This document shows, piece after piece, positions 40,450 to 50,979 of a stretch of DNA of 64,000 nt (positions within the stretch are counted from its first letter, which is position 1; every line of letters starts with the position of its first letter). Made by a program: the position numbers and the translations under genes. A model generated the notes under the pieces. That model ran no database searches. It saw only the letters and a list, made by a program, of their open reading frames with translations, and had not been told where the DNA came from. This stretch comes from Albifimbria verrucaria (lineage: Eukaryota > Ascomycota > Sordariomycetes > Hypocreales > Stachybotryaceae). The stretch is from the NCBI GenBank assembly GCA_020081605.1, contig JAHREC010000013.1, positions 2,976,001-3,040,000 of the forward strand. Direction: 5' to 3'.

Positions 40450-41685
40450 ATGAGACGAGGATACCGTCGGGGCCAAGCAATTGCGGACTCGTTAAGAATC
40501 CACATCCGCCAAGACGACGAGTCTGAGAGCAGTGGTGATGAGTCCGATGGTATTGACTCGCCATCCTCGCCAGACTCTCCGTCGTCACCTTCTTCCCCAA
40601 GCCAGGCGCTATCATCGGTCCAGCCGTCTTCTGTCTCTTCAGCCACCGCATCCACCGGCCTTGCCTCTCTCTCAACAGCTGCTCCTTCAACTACAAAGAC
40701 CTCAGCAGTCCCTCCGCAGGCTTCTTCCACATTAAGCAGCAATGTGCCACCAATTGTACCTATCTCCACGTCCGATCCATCAACCTCGGCCGTATCAAGC
40801 TTGATTCCTACTTCGTTCGAAACGAAGACAAGCTCACTCCCAACTGCACCCATCTCCGACGGCATCCTATTGCCCAGCAAAGCCCCTGTTCGAGATGGGG
40901 TAAGCGAGCCCGAGAAGAGTGTTGAAGCCGCCGATGTCACTCAACGTATGGGTACAATTACTGGAGCTATAATCGGAGCCCTTGGTACGTTTGCATGCTA
41001 TGTAGCCTTCCTACCCGTAGACAAGGCAACCGTGTATTGTGAAGTGGCTACTAACCTTAGCTTCGCAGGAGGTGCTGTCTTGATAGTACTCATTATTCTG
41101 TACTTTCGCAAACGCCGTGCAGACAAACGAAACCTGGACCAAACACAGCCGCGAGATCTTGCGGGCGCCTCCACTCGTTCTCAAAAGTCAACCTCTAGGG
41201 TCTTAGACCAAGTAATGACAGCTGTTTACTCGTTTGGAGGCGACCGCAAAAGCGTCCAAAAAGATGCCGATATCCCCGATGCTGACTGGTATCCTAAAGA
41301 AAAGCAACCAAGTGTTGACAACATACCCCCAACTCAACTCCCCAAAGACCCATCTGCAAAATCACCAAGTCCAGTCCATGCCTGGCTGGATAAACTTGGC
41401 CGATTCACCCCAAGCTTTCACGCGTCGCAAATGAACTCGCCACCCAATGTCAAGACCATCTGGCCTAACGCAGAGGGTCGTTACGAGCAAATTGGAGACG
41501 ACAAACCCAACTCCAGAGAACAAGCGAGGTCCCCACCCTCTGCGTTCCCTGGGGCTAATTATCCACCAGGCTCTCAGCCTACATATCCGCCCAAGGTGGC
41601 TCGGCCACACTCTGCGTCAGCTCCTACGGTTATATCCTCGCGATATACTATAAACAGTAATAGTACATGGTTTAGATGGGGGTAG
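40450..41685 (+). CDS. Ser/Thr-rich single-pass membrane protein, function unknown
   Basis: I do not recognise a named family. Exons are 40450-40984 and 41069-41685, giving about 383 residues. A region of about 150 residues very rich in Ser, Thr, Pro and Ala follows an acidic stretch (DDESESSGDESDG). It is a likely O-mannosylation target if it lies outside the cell. One membrane segment (ITGAIIGALGGAVLIVLIIL) is followed directly by a basic stop-transfer YFRKRRADKRN, then a Pro/Ser-rich cytoplasmic tail of about 180 residues. This layout resembles fungal Wsc/Mid2-like surface sensors, but there is no cysteine-rich head and no obvious signal peptide. The intron cuts the membrane segment and is 84 bases long without an in-frame stop. 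The frame is intact. Confidence 0.7.
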   Translation: MRRGYRRGQAIADSLRIHIRQDDESESSGDESDGIDSPSSPDSPSSPSSPSQALSSVQPSSVSSATASTGLASLSTAAPSTTKTSAVPPQASSTLSSNVPPIVPISTSDPSTSAVSSLIPTSFETKTSSLPTAPISDGILLPSKAPVRDGVSEPEKSVEAADVTQRMGTITGAIIGALGTFACYVAFLPVDKATVYCEVATNLSFAGGAVLIVLIILYFRKRRADKRNLDQTQPRDLAGASTRSQKSTSRVLDQVMTAVYSFGGDRKSVQKDADIPDADWYPKEKQPSVDNIPPTQLPKDPSAKSPSPVHAWLDKLGRFTPSFHASQMNSPPNVKTIWPNAEGRYEQIGDDKPNSREQARSPPSAFPGANYPPGSQPTYPPKVARPHSASAPTVISSRYTINSNSTWFRWG

Positions 41686-42271
41686 ATGGTATAAGGAGCT
41701 TCACGGAGAAGCTACAACAGAATTAGAGGCACTTGGGGATTAGAATGGTAGACCCAGACCCAAGTATGTAATCAACCAAATACAATCATTTTAAAACTCC
41801 AAGAGAGCATCTAGTAGTACTATTTCGGTGATTTCTGTTTCCACTTGGAATAGCAGAGAATAGAATTGGAGATTTATCGCAATGAAAGACCTGAGATGGC
41901 CCGAAGGCCACGTCCTGATGCTCCTACAGGTTCACAAGGATAAGATAAGATCCTGTCTTTTTACACATGTCCATCACCAAGTAGGAAACATTTTATCATG
42001 GTCGGCAATGACTAGAATTGTAATTGTTTTGCTACTCTAATAAGCTCGCCCTGTATCTTTGCTCTTGCAAACATTTCGGCGGTAAGAAAAGCAGCTGATA
42101 CTTACTAAAGCCCTAAGTTAACAAGTCGCTGATAACTAGTTTATAGAGATAATTTTTATTAGGCTACGGCAAGTGATCACTCTAAAGAGTAGCTTGATAT
42201 GAAATCAATTAATTCATCTATACTCTATATAATAGCCGAGGACTTTGAGTATGTCTTGGTGAAGACCATAT
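41686..42271. other. Convergent 3' region
   Basis: The 586 AT-rich bases lie between the Ser/Thr-rich protein gene and the oxidoreductase gene. No feature was seen. Confidence 0.6.
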
Positions 42272-43361
42272 CTACTGAACTTTGATGCAGATCTTGCCGA
42301 TATGCTGACCGCTGGTTAGATACTCGAATGCAGCAATCACTTCATCTCTCTTGAAGCCAAACTCTTTCTCTACCGGGATCTTGAGTTTTTGGAGTTCACC
42401 AAGCGAGTGACGTCCTCAAGGTGCTGCTTGGATCCCACCATAATACCACGAACCACAGCTCCCTTGGAGAGAGCAAGTGCTGCCACATCAGGCATCTCAT
42501 CCTGGGGGCATGAGGCGAGGAATCCAATCACGGCAATCGAACCACCGTAAGCCACCGAGTTGATACTCTCCTTGATAGTTCCAGCACCACCATTCTCAAA
42601 GATAAAATCCGCACCGTGGCCGTTGGTGATGTTTAGTACCTCTTCAGACCAGTTGGGTGTTGACTTATAGTTGATGGTATAGTCAGCACCATAGGTTTCC
42701 TTGACGTATTTCAGCTTGGAGTCAGAAGATGATGTGATGATGGTAATAGCTCCAGCGGCCTTGGCCAAAATTAGACCCGTGACGGATACACCGCCAGTTC
42801 CTTCAGAAAGTTAGATACTCTAGCCAGTCAATGAGCATGAACGCACTTACCAAGGAACAGAACTACCTGACCGGGTGCAAGTTTGGCATTGCCATACAAA
42901 GCATTCCATGCTGTGGTTCCGGTGCAAACCAGAGCAGAGAGCTGTGCGTAGCTCAGATGCGTATCAGAGGGCACCTTGATCAGGGCAGAGCTAGGGAGGG
43001 CTATGTATTCGCGGAGTGTGCCGTCATAGACACCACCCAGGCTATGATGCCAGTCCTTCATTGGACCATAGAGAGTGTTCAGGTCGAACGAGGCGATGAC
43101 CTTATCGCCCTTGGCGAATCCTTCGACTCGATCGCCAACGCTGACCACATCACCGGACAGATCAGAGCCGGGGACAACATTCTCCTTGACCGGGAAAGGA
43201 TATTTTCCTGTGGCCACTGCAAAGTCTCGAAAGTTCAGGGCAACATTTCGAATTCGGATGAGAACCTCCTGGGATGAGGGCTCCGGAATAGCTTCTTCGT
43301 TCAGTTGAAGGTCATGAATGGAGGTGCGCTTAGGCAAACGGAAGACCTGCTGAGAAGCCAT
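42272..43361 (-). CDS. Medium-chain dehydrogenase/reductase, quinone-reductase-like
   Basis: This is an NAD(P)H-dependent oxidoreductase of the MDR superfamily. Exons are 43361-42851 and 42800-42272, giving about 346 residues. The N-terminal GroES-like part contains NFRDFAVATGKYPFPVKENV and PGSDLSGDVVSVGDRVEGF. The Rossmann part starts with FLGTGGVSVTGLILAKAAGA. It lacks the structural-zinc Cys cluster of classical alcohol dehydrogenases, and an Asp sits where zinc enzymes keep a Glu/His ligand region, so it is probably zinc-independent. Its substrate cannot be told. One base is missing from the run at 42386-42390; correcting it restores the family C-terminus ending SGQHIGKICIKVQ. It is transcribed away from the Zn2Cys6 regulator across a 787-base promoter. 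Confidence 0.88.
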
Positions 43362-43734
43362 AGTGTAAGAGAAGACTCGATGAAGAGTTGGCAGAAATAT
43401 AGCCTTTAGTTGTTGAAATAATGATAACTTGTAGTTGAAAGGGATTTTATCAGTTCTTGGAATTTGTACTCGAAGCAGAGATCAAGGAGAAACCGCCAAG
43501 TTAAATATGTTTTCAGCCTGATGGAGTTTATGGAAGGCTGATTTCTCAGCGGCTATGCATTTTCAACGAAGAGCGAAGAAAAAGAAAAAGCCTATGAAGC
43601 CATTTTGATAATGGTGTATTTTGAATGACATCAATGTGTTCACTTACAATGATTGCTCATCAGACTTGACTCAACCATCGTGTATACCCATAACAAGACT
43701 CCCGGGCCTAATGAATAAGCTATGAGTGAGCGCA

Positions 43735-43745
43735 TACCGGCAAGC
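43735..43745 (+). promoter_or_regulatory. TACCGGCAAGC element (second copy at 43923-43933)
   Basis: TACCGGCAAGC here and TACCGGTAAGC at 43923 differ by one base. Both contain a CCGG core and lie in the divergent promoter. Their role as binding sites is an inference. Confidence 0.4.
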
Positions 43746-43860
43746 ACATAAGGCGTACTAGATGCTGGTACAACCTGTTTAGCGGCAGATTGCTCATGTT
43801 AATAAGTCTTGCAGTGGGAATTTTTGTCTAGTTCCACGATCCATTAATTCGGTCTTGACA

Positions 43861-43900
43861 AAGGATAGTGCTTAGCCGGCGAAGGATACTGCTTATCCGG
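43861..43900 (+). promoter_or_regulatory. Two 19-bp direct repeats with 21-bp spacing
   Basis: AAGGATAGTGCTTAGCCGG (43861-43879) is followed by AAGGATACTGCTTATCCGG (43882-43900), identical at 17 of 19 positions. The 21-base period places both copies on the same face of the helix. The location between a zinc-cluster regulator and a divergent enzyme gene suggests a regulator binding region. Confidence 0.6.
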
Positions 43901-44077
43901 GTGTGGCTTATTAGAAGCGCACTACCGGTAAGCTAACCCAGTCTTGACTCTAGATACTGTATCGCAATGGATTAACTAGACAAAGAGACAGTATGATTAC
44001 AAAGACATGGACCTACCAATCTAAGTTTGCTGTTTCCCATGCTCATTAACCCACAAAGGAGCAACAGGCTCATCATC

Positions 44078-44090
44078 CTCCGGATAATGC
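44078..44090 (-). promoter_or_regulatory. Inverted relative of the 19-bp repeat
   Basis: CTCCGGATAATGC resembles the reverse complement of the second 19-bp repeat (CCGGATAAGC). It lies about 60 bases upstream of the regulator's start codon. Confidence 0.35.
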
Positions 44091-44148
44091 TTATCACAGA
44101 TCAGTCGTTGGCAGGTACCGATAGTAAGGGAGACTCATACTGTACACA

Positions 44149-46341
44149 ATGCAGGTGCCACTTCATGCCTCTCCACCTGAGAATCCGAAGACGAGGCACC
44201 GGGTATCTGTGGCTTGCTTACCATGTCGACAAAAGAGAATCAAGGTGGGTCGCCATGTGTTGTCGCTCCTGCACCCATCAAAGCATGGCAATGATATTGA
44301 GTCCGGCAGTGTGATGGCTTGCAGCCTGTTTGCAAGTCTTGCATGAGTAGAAACGTTGAATGCGAATACAGTTTCACAGAAAACAAGCGCAAGTAAGTAC
44401 AAAAGCTGCTAGGTTCATTGGAAACCAAGGTTCTGATACTACAGGCCTCCGAGCAAGCGCTATGTTGAAGCTTTAGAGAAGCGCATTCGGTCTTTAGAGC
44501 AGCAACTTGCAACCCGGAGAAAGTCAGCAGAGCTGGGACCACCGGTCCTCAGTGGCGAGAATGATTCTCCTGTTATGAATTTTGGTGTTGATAGTGATCC
44601 AAGAAGTGACGACTTCATGTCTGAAGTGACGGATGTGCTCGGCCGCCTCAACATTGGAGACCAAGGCCAACTGCACTATTTCGGATCCCAGAGCAACTAC
44701 AACCTCTTGCATAGCGCTTCAAACTATTCTACATTGGAGTCTATAGTCGAAAAACAAAGAGAAGGCCTGGCTGCTGTCGAACAGCTGGGCAAAAATGTGG
44801 CGCTCTCGATGGAGTTACAAGACCACTTACTCGATTTGTACTGGAAATGGCAAAACACTTGGAACTACATCATCCATAAGGGCGCATTCACTAGGGCATT
44901 CCAAAGCAGGGTATACGGTAAATACTGTACGCCTCTCCTTCTGTCGGCCATCTTTGCGCTCTCCTCTCGGTTCTCAGACCGTCCGGAACTACGCACAGAT
45001 CCAAGGGATCCAAGTACAGCAGGTTACACCATTTTTGAACAAGCAAAAGTGCTCTTGTTATATGAGAGCCAGGCACCTACAGTCGCTACTGTTCAGGCGG
45101 CAGCTTTAATGAGCATCAGGGCAATGTCTGCCAATGAAGAGGCCCTAGGATGGTTGTATTGTGGTACGTTCCCAGGACATCTTCTTTTGTTCTTTCGCAG
45201 CTCTTACTGTAGCAGGAAATGCCACTCGAATGGCCTATAACATCGGACTCAACATGGATTGCTCGTCGTGGGTAGCGTCGGGCCATATCTCTGAGGAAGA
45301 GGCCGAGGTTAGAAATGTGACGTGGTGGGGATGTTATACCTTGGACAAGTAATGCTCCTCTTCCTTTATGAAAAGTGCTTGGAATAAGCTAACATATTAG
45401 GCTGTTCTCAATTTCTCTGGGAAGACCTGGTTGTACTAGGGAGTGCCAGTTTACCAGTCCACAGCCAGCTCTGCACCGAGTTGTCGAGTTTGAGTCTGGG
45501 GTTTCGGATACGGCGTGTGACCCCAACGCTCAGTTCTGTGCGCTGATGGCTGCACATTATAACACAAAATGCCTGGCAATTGCCTCTGAAGCCATGGACA
45601 AAATGTAAGGTGTTGTCTTACGATTTGCTCAGAGTAATAACCAACAAATATCAACAGTTACGCTCCGAATAATGGCCTCTCGGAAGAAACCATGGAAGAG
45701 CTTGTTACAAAGACTGATGTCAAATTACAAGAATACTACGTTAACTTGCCCAGTCAACTAAGGGTTCCTCGGCTCATTCAAACCTCAGCACCTGCCCACG
45801 TATATCAGCTTCAGCAAGTCCAACTGCTTCCCTAATGAGTTTATGCAGCTAACAGGGCTACCAGTCTTCAGTATCATGTCAACCTAATTTTATTACACCG
45901 CCCGCTTCTACAGCGGAATAATAGTAGCGATGGGTTGTTGGTAGGCGGTGACACTACCCATATGAAGATTTGCCGGCATTCGGCTTGTGAAATTGCCAAG
46001 ATACTGCGGGTGTACAGGTCGCACCATACTCTTGTAAGTTCATCTTCAAGATGTCATCGGTATAATCGTGGCGCTGATGATGCATATAGCGCTTCGCAGC
46101 TATAGTTAGCGTACATGTGGCCTTTACTGCTGCTATCATACATCTCATAGATGCAAAGCCGGAGAACAGTCCTTGTCAGCAGCAAGCCATCCAAGGTTTG
46201 GGAACCTGCATGAGCGCCTTACAAGAAATGACGGCCACTTGGGGTGCTTGGAGCTACAAGGCTCTTCACGCAATACGAGCAATTGCACAGAAATGGGGAT
46301 TAGGCGAAGTCATGAATACCTGCTCTGAACTCGGAACATGA
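44149..46341 (+). CDS. Zn2Cys6 transcription factor with fungal-specific TF domain
   Basis: This is a zinc-cluster DNA-binding regulator. Exons are 44149-44244, 44310-44392, 44445-45163, 45201-45348, 45401-45604, 45658-45813, 45865-46033 and 46090-46341, giving about 608 residues. The zinc cluster has C23, C26, C33, C40, C43 and C50 with the exact spacing C-x2-C-x6-C-x6-C-x2-C-x6-C. Intron 1 falls between Lys32 and Cys33. A linker and coiled coil (KRYVEALEKRIRSLEQQLA) follow. The middle region carries the fungal TF landmarks RMAYNIGLNMD, WWGCYTLDKLFSISLGRP and QLHLQYHVNLILLHRP. The intron 45814-45864 begins with GC (GCAAGT) instead of GT; only this splice gives the conserved QLHLQYH motif. 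The frame is intact otherwise. It is divergent from the oxidoreductase gene, which is its most likely local target. Confidence 0.92.
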
Positions 46342-46834
46342 TTGTCCTGGGATATTGCATACGGGAGAGTTTCTTGGTGACGAGTCTGGGATTCAATAGA
46401 CAAAATAGGTATAATGTTTGGAATCAGGCAGTATCGCAGAAGCATACAGTACCAGATATTGACGCTTAGCAATATGATTTCAAGGACAGGAGAGCGCAAA
46501 CGCTCGCGCGTGTGTGGTGTCTCAATGTACCATAGTAAAACAGGACGGCTTCGGAGAGTGAGCGAACGACCTTGAGCTCTCTGAATGGCCCCGCTACAGA
46601 GATGATTCCGTATAAGTAAGCAGTGAACGTGTATGGCTGGGTACCCTGGGGCGTGGGGCTAGCCAATATGCACATAGCACATATCCATGCAAATTTTATG
46701 ACTCTGGGGCAAAATCTCCACTGTTTACTTGGTCTAACAAGTCCGAGCAGCGGATCATGGCTTCAATTGTATGATTCTTTGCTAGCAACTCGCCCTTTCC
46801 CAACCTGCAGCTAGGTCAGAGACATCTCGCAAAC
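46342..46834. other. Intergenic region, LYS4 promoter
   Basis: The 493 bases lie between tandem genes. They carry a TGACTC element at 46699-46704. Confidence 0.6.
46699..46704 (+). promoter_or_regulatory. TGACTC element (Cpc1/Gcn4-type half of TGACTCA)
   Basis: ATGACTCT lies 131 bases upstream of the homoaconitase ATG. TGACTC is the core bound by Gcn4/Cpc1, which controls amino-acid biosynthesis genes in fungi, including lysine genes. A six-base match can occur by chance. Confidence 0.45.
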
Positions 46835-49572
46835 ATGGCAATGCGGGTTGTGCCTCAACTGCAGCGCAGAGCCGTTGCTCGCAACGTCCTGTTCTGCAGC
46901 TCCAAGACCGTCGTTAGCCGTCCTCGATCACTGCACTCGGCTCTGTCGCAGTTCCGCGCCTACAACACCACCTCCGTTCGACGACAACAGTTCGACGCTT
47001 TCCACTCGCAACTCGAAAATGCCCCCAGCGCGGCGTCGTTCGTATCCCCGCGAAGCCTGTGGCCAACCCTCAGACCATCACCGAGAAGATCGTCCAGCGA
47101 TATGCCGTCGGCCTCGCCCCTGGCAAGAAGGTCAAGCAAGGAGATTTCGTCACGCTACGCCCTGCCTGCGTCATGACACATGACAATGGCTGGCCAGTAG
47201 CCAAGAAATTCATGGACATTGGAGCCTCCAAGATCCACGATAACCGCCAGGTCGTTATGACCATCGATCATGATGTTAGCAACGAATCCGAGGCCAATCT
47301 CACCAAATACCGTCTGCTCGAAGAGTTTGCCAAGAAACATGGCTGCTTCTTTTCTGGAAAGGGAGAAGGAATCGGTCATCAGCGAGTTATCGAAGAGGGA
47401 TTTGCGTGGCCAGGAGCTGTTAGTGTCGCAAGTGACAGCCATTCGAACATGTACGGCGGTATCGGAAGTCTCGTTAGTAGCTCCTCCCTTGCTCTCGCCG
47501 ATGCAAATTCAGTTACAACTTGAAGTGTGCACGGCTCTCGACTAAGGAAATGCTGACAAACTCAGGGAACTCCTGTGGTGCGGACGGACGCGGCCTCCAT
47601 CTGGGCTACTGGGTAAGTCGGGCAACCTCTACGCAGCGGGTAGTGTTACTAACGCATCATTCCAGAACGACTTGGTGGCAGGTTCCGCCTGTTATCAAGG
47701 TGAACCTTACTGGTATCCTTCCTATTGGCGTTTCTGGCAAAGATATCATCGGTGAGTTTTGGATCTGCTCTGTTCAGGGTACTGTATATGTGCTGACTGC
47801 AGTTAGTTGCTCTCTGTGGCCTCTTCAACCAAGATGAAGCTCTCAACCACTGTATTGAGTTTGCTGGCTCCGAACAAACCTTGGCAAGTATACCCGTGGA
47901 CGACCGCCTTACCGTGAGCAACATGACCACAGAGTGGGGAGCCCTAAGTGGTAAGTCAAGCGCAACCGACCAGCCTGATAATGAATTCTCATCCGTCTCA
48001 TAGGCCTTTTCCCTGTCGATGAGATGCTTGTCTCCTGGTATCGTGCCAAGGCCACTACTGCCGCTATGCTCGACAGTTCCACCAAAGAACGCATCTACCA
48101 CGAGCGAGTTGACCAACTTCTAGAGGATCGCCTCGTTGCTGATCCTGGTGCGACATATGCCAAGGAACTCTACCTAAACCTGTCTACGTTGTCACCCATG
48201 GTTGCTGGTCCTAATTCGGTTAGGGTTATCACCCCAGTTGCAAAGCTCGAGACTCAGGATATTGCCGTCGACAAATGCTTTCTGATCAGCTGCACCAACG
48301 CCCGAGCTTCAGATATTGGCAGAGCCGCCATGGTTTTCCGCCAAGCTGGAAAGGATGGTCAACCTGCCAAGGTAGCCCCGGGTGTGAAGTTTTATCTGGC
48401 TGCAGCTTCCTCGCTGAACAACGGATCGCCGAGGAGGCTGGTGACTGGCAGGTTCTGCTTGATGCTGGTGCTGAGGTACTTCTCTCAGGCTGTGGACCTT
48501 GCATTGGACTTGTTAGTATTGCTCTACTCATGTTTTTGTGCTTGCACGGTTCAACTTGCGACTAACTTTCTTACCATTTAGGGCCCCGGAATTCTCGAGG
48601 AAGGTGAAACTTGCGTTAGTAGCTCAAACCGCAATTTCAAAGGCCGCATGGGGTCAACGGCAGCATTGGCCTACCTTGCCAGCCCTGAAGTTGTCGCTGC
48701 CAGTGCCGTTAGGGGCAAGATTGCGGGTCCCGGCTGGTACCAGAAGCCTGAGGGTGTCGAAAAGGTCATCATCGGCGAGGGTAGTGGCGATCATATCGTT
48801 GATCAGACTCGCTCTTTTGAGGATGCTTTTGATAAGCTTATCAATGATGTCGATCGCATGATTGCTGATGCCGAAGGCGCCGAGAGCGCCCAAGCCGCTG
48901 CTGAGCAACAGGCTCAACCTACTGCGCCCGAGGAGGAAACCTTGACCGAAATCCTTCCTGGTTTCCCAGAGAGGATCGAGGGAGAGATTGTTTTCTGCGA
49001 CGAAGACAACATCAACACCGACGGTATCTATCCTGGTGAGTATCCTTGATCCTATATCTCAAGAAACTTTTATTAACAAGTAAACAGGCAAGTACACCTA
49101 CCAGGATGTTAACAAGGAGAAGATGGCGGAAGTATGCATGGAGAACTACGATGTTGACTTCCGGACAATTGCCAAGGAAGGCGATATTCTGGTGGGTGGC
49201 TTCAACTTTGGCTGTGGTAGCTCCCGCGAGCAAGCCGCAACTGCGATCCTGGCCAAGAAGATCCCTCTTGTTATTGCCGGCAGCTTCAGCAACATTTTCG
49301 GCCGAAACAGCATCAACAATGCTCTGATGAGCATCGAAATCCCCGATTTGGTACGACATCTTCGTGAAAACTTCAAGGATGACACCAGCAAGCCCCTGAC
49401 TCGCCGCACTGGCTGGAAGCTCGTCTGGGACGTTCGCCGCTCCAAGGTCGTTGTTACTAAGAAGGACGGATCGATATGGGAACGAAAAATCAGCGAGCTG
49501 CCCCCTAACATCCAGGAGATTGCCAAGGCTGGTCTGGAACAGTGGGTGAAGGAGAAGATCAAGGCTCAGTAA
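46835..49572 (+). CDS. LYS4: Homoaconitase, mitochondrial (lysine biosynthesis)
   Basis: This enzyme converts homocitrate/homoaconitate to homoisocitrate in the alpha-aminoadipate route to lysine. Exons are 46835-47472, 47566-47612, 47666-47751, 47807-47950, 48004-48511, 48582-49035 and 49088-49572, giving about 787 residues. The Arg/Ser-rich N-terminus ([17 protein letters not shown]) is a mitochondrial presequence. Iron-sulfur ligands lie in SCTNARASD and GCGPCIGL. Substrate-loop landmarks include [35 protein letters not shown] and [15 protein letters not shown]. Two single-base shortfalls occur: CCCCC at 47022 and CC at 48409. Exon 4 uses the TTAG at 47803-47806, three codons' worth of ambiguity being resolved by the [16 protein letters not shown] motif. 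The length fits homoaconitase rather than mitochondrial aconitase or isopropylmalate isomerase. Confidence 0.95.
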
Positions 49573-50979
49573 AGCTGGCAATACATGTATATCTCTGTCT
49601 AGCATTATTCATGTATTATAGATGCAAGTTTAGAATACCCAACGTTAAACTAAGGCGACCAAACTTGGGATATTAGAAATCTAAGCCTTTGAGTCGATAC
49701 AGAAAGAAAGAAAGACTAAAAAGAAGGGGAAAAAAGACACTCCAGGGCAAAAGAGAAGGTTGATTATTAAAAAGGAGTAAGCAGCCGTGATATTATGCCA
49801 GACGGGGAACTAACTGAGTATTCGGGTCTAAACAGGCAACGCGTAATTGGCGAACGCAGTGCTCAAGTAAGCATGCAATTAAAACGTCTTCAACTACATC
49901 CAAGATTATAGTTCCCCGGTTTAACGTCTTGGAATCGTCTCACACAAGATGGGCGGAGCAATATTGTCCTTGAATAGGTAGTCTTTCCTCCTACCTCTGA
50001 AATAAGGAACTCCCACTAATCTTGTCAAATAGACGGCAACAATAGCAGCAACCTTGATTCGGCAATATCAACCTCTTGGATCAAGTCTTGGCGATGTGAA
50101 GGGTCTCCCACATCGTTTAAAAACTCGACAGGCGCAAACGGGCATTAAACCCCTGTCAGTTCGATCTCTGGGCGCAAGGTAGGGTGTTTAGCTCGGGCTG
50201 AATGTGCATCCATGGCACGGGACCGGGCCAATCTGCTTGCCCATATTGGTTTACACATGTCATATGTTGGCACAGAATTGCAACCGACACGACACCCCTC
50301 CGGCTTCCTTGCAGCAAACAGCAGTGGCATCGGTTATTTCTCTGAACCCCTCTCCAATTTAATCCCCCACCTACTCGCAGGCTCGATTCGCTCCCAACTG
50401 CTGTACGTTCCCCGGGCGGCCTAGCTTCGCTGATCGACATGCGCTGGTGCGATCTGGTTGCGCCTCCGGAACACCGTTGACTGGCCCACCTGATTCGCCA
50501 TTGGCCTTCTGCTACGGGTAGGGTATCACCATGGCTCGCACCCTCACGTTTGAGCATCGCTTCGGAGCCGAGCTGCTCATCCAGAGGCAGTTCCACAAGC
50601 GGAGCTAGACATGGCCAAGGCCACGAAACAGGCAAACGTCTAGGGACACTGACCAACCAGCTCCTTGCCAGCAGACTTGTTTCCTCTTTGGGGCCTCGCT
50701 TCCAGCTCTCCATGCAAACGCACATTGTCACGTCCCTGTCTGTTCTATTGCTGGACCTGAAGGGGGTTGGTGCTGGCTGAAGTGCACATCCGAGACATGG
50801 GAATCGGACCAACTTGCTTTGAATCTATCCGATACTGATCACATGCATATGCTCGACGGGCTTTTTAACCTGTGCCATGTCCTGAATGTCAAACCTCCCT
50901 AACCCTCCACTTCTTTTCTCTGGCGTACTGTAGCTCTAGTTGGCTCGTCTCGTGATTGATTCACAGACACTGCTTAACG
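49573..50979. other. Intergenic region, no gene recognised
   Basis: These 1.4 kb separate tandem plus-strand genes. The minus frame 50156-50812 (about 218 codons) has no domain and looks like chance reading of GC-rich promoter DNA. Confidence 0.5.

Larger units (their letters stand above)
43362..44148. other. Shared divergent promoter, oxidoreductase / Zn2Cys6 regulator
   Basis: These 787 bases contain several CCGG-centred motifs: two 19-bp near-identical repeats (43861-43900), a pair TACCGGCAAGC / TACCGGTAAGC at 43735-43745 and 43923-43933, and an inverted relative at 44078-44090. CGG triplets are the half-sites of zinc-cluster proteins, so these are candidate sites for the neighbouring regulator. 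Confidence 0.6.

Noticed and set aside
50156..50812. Minus-strand frame of about 218 codons between LYS4 and P450
   Set aside because: No family, biased composition and no splice structure; probably promoter DNA.
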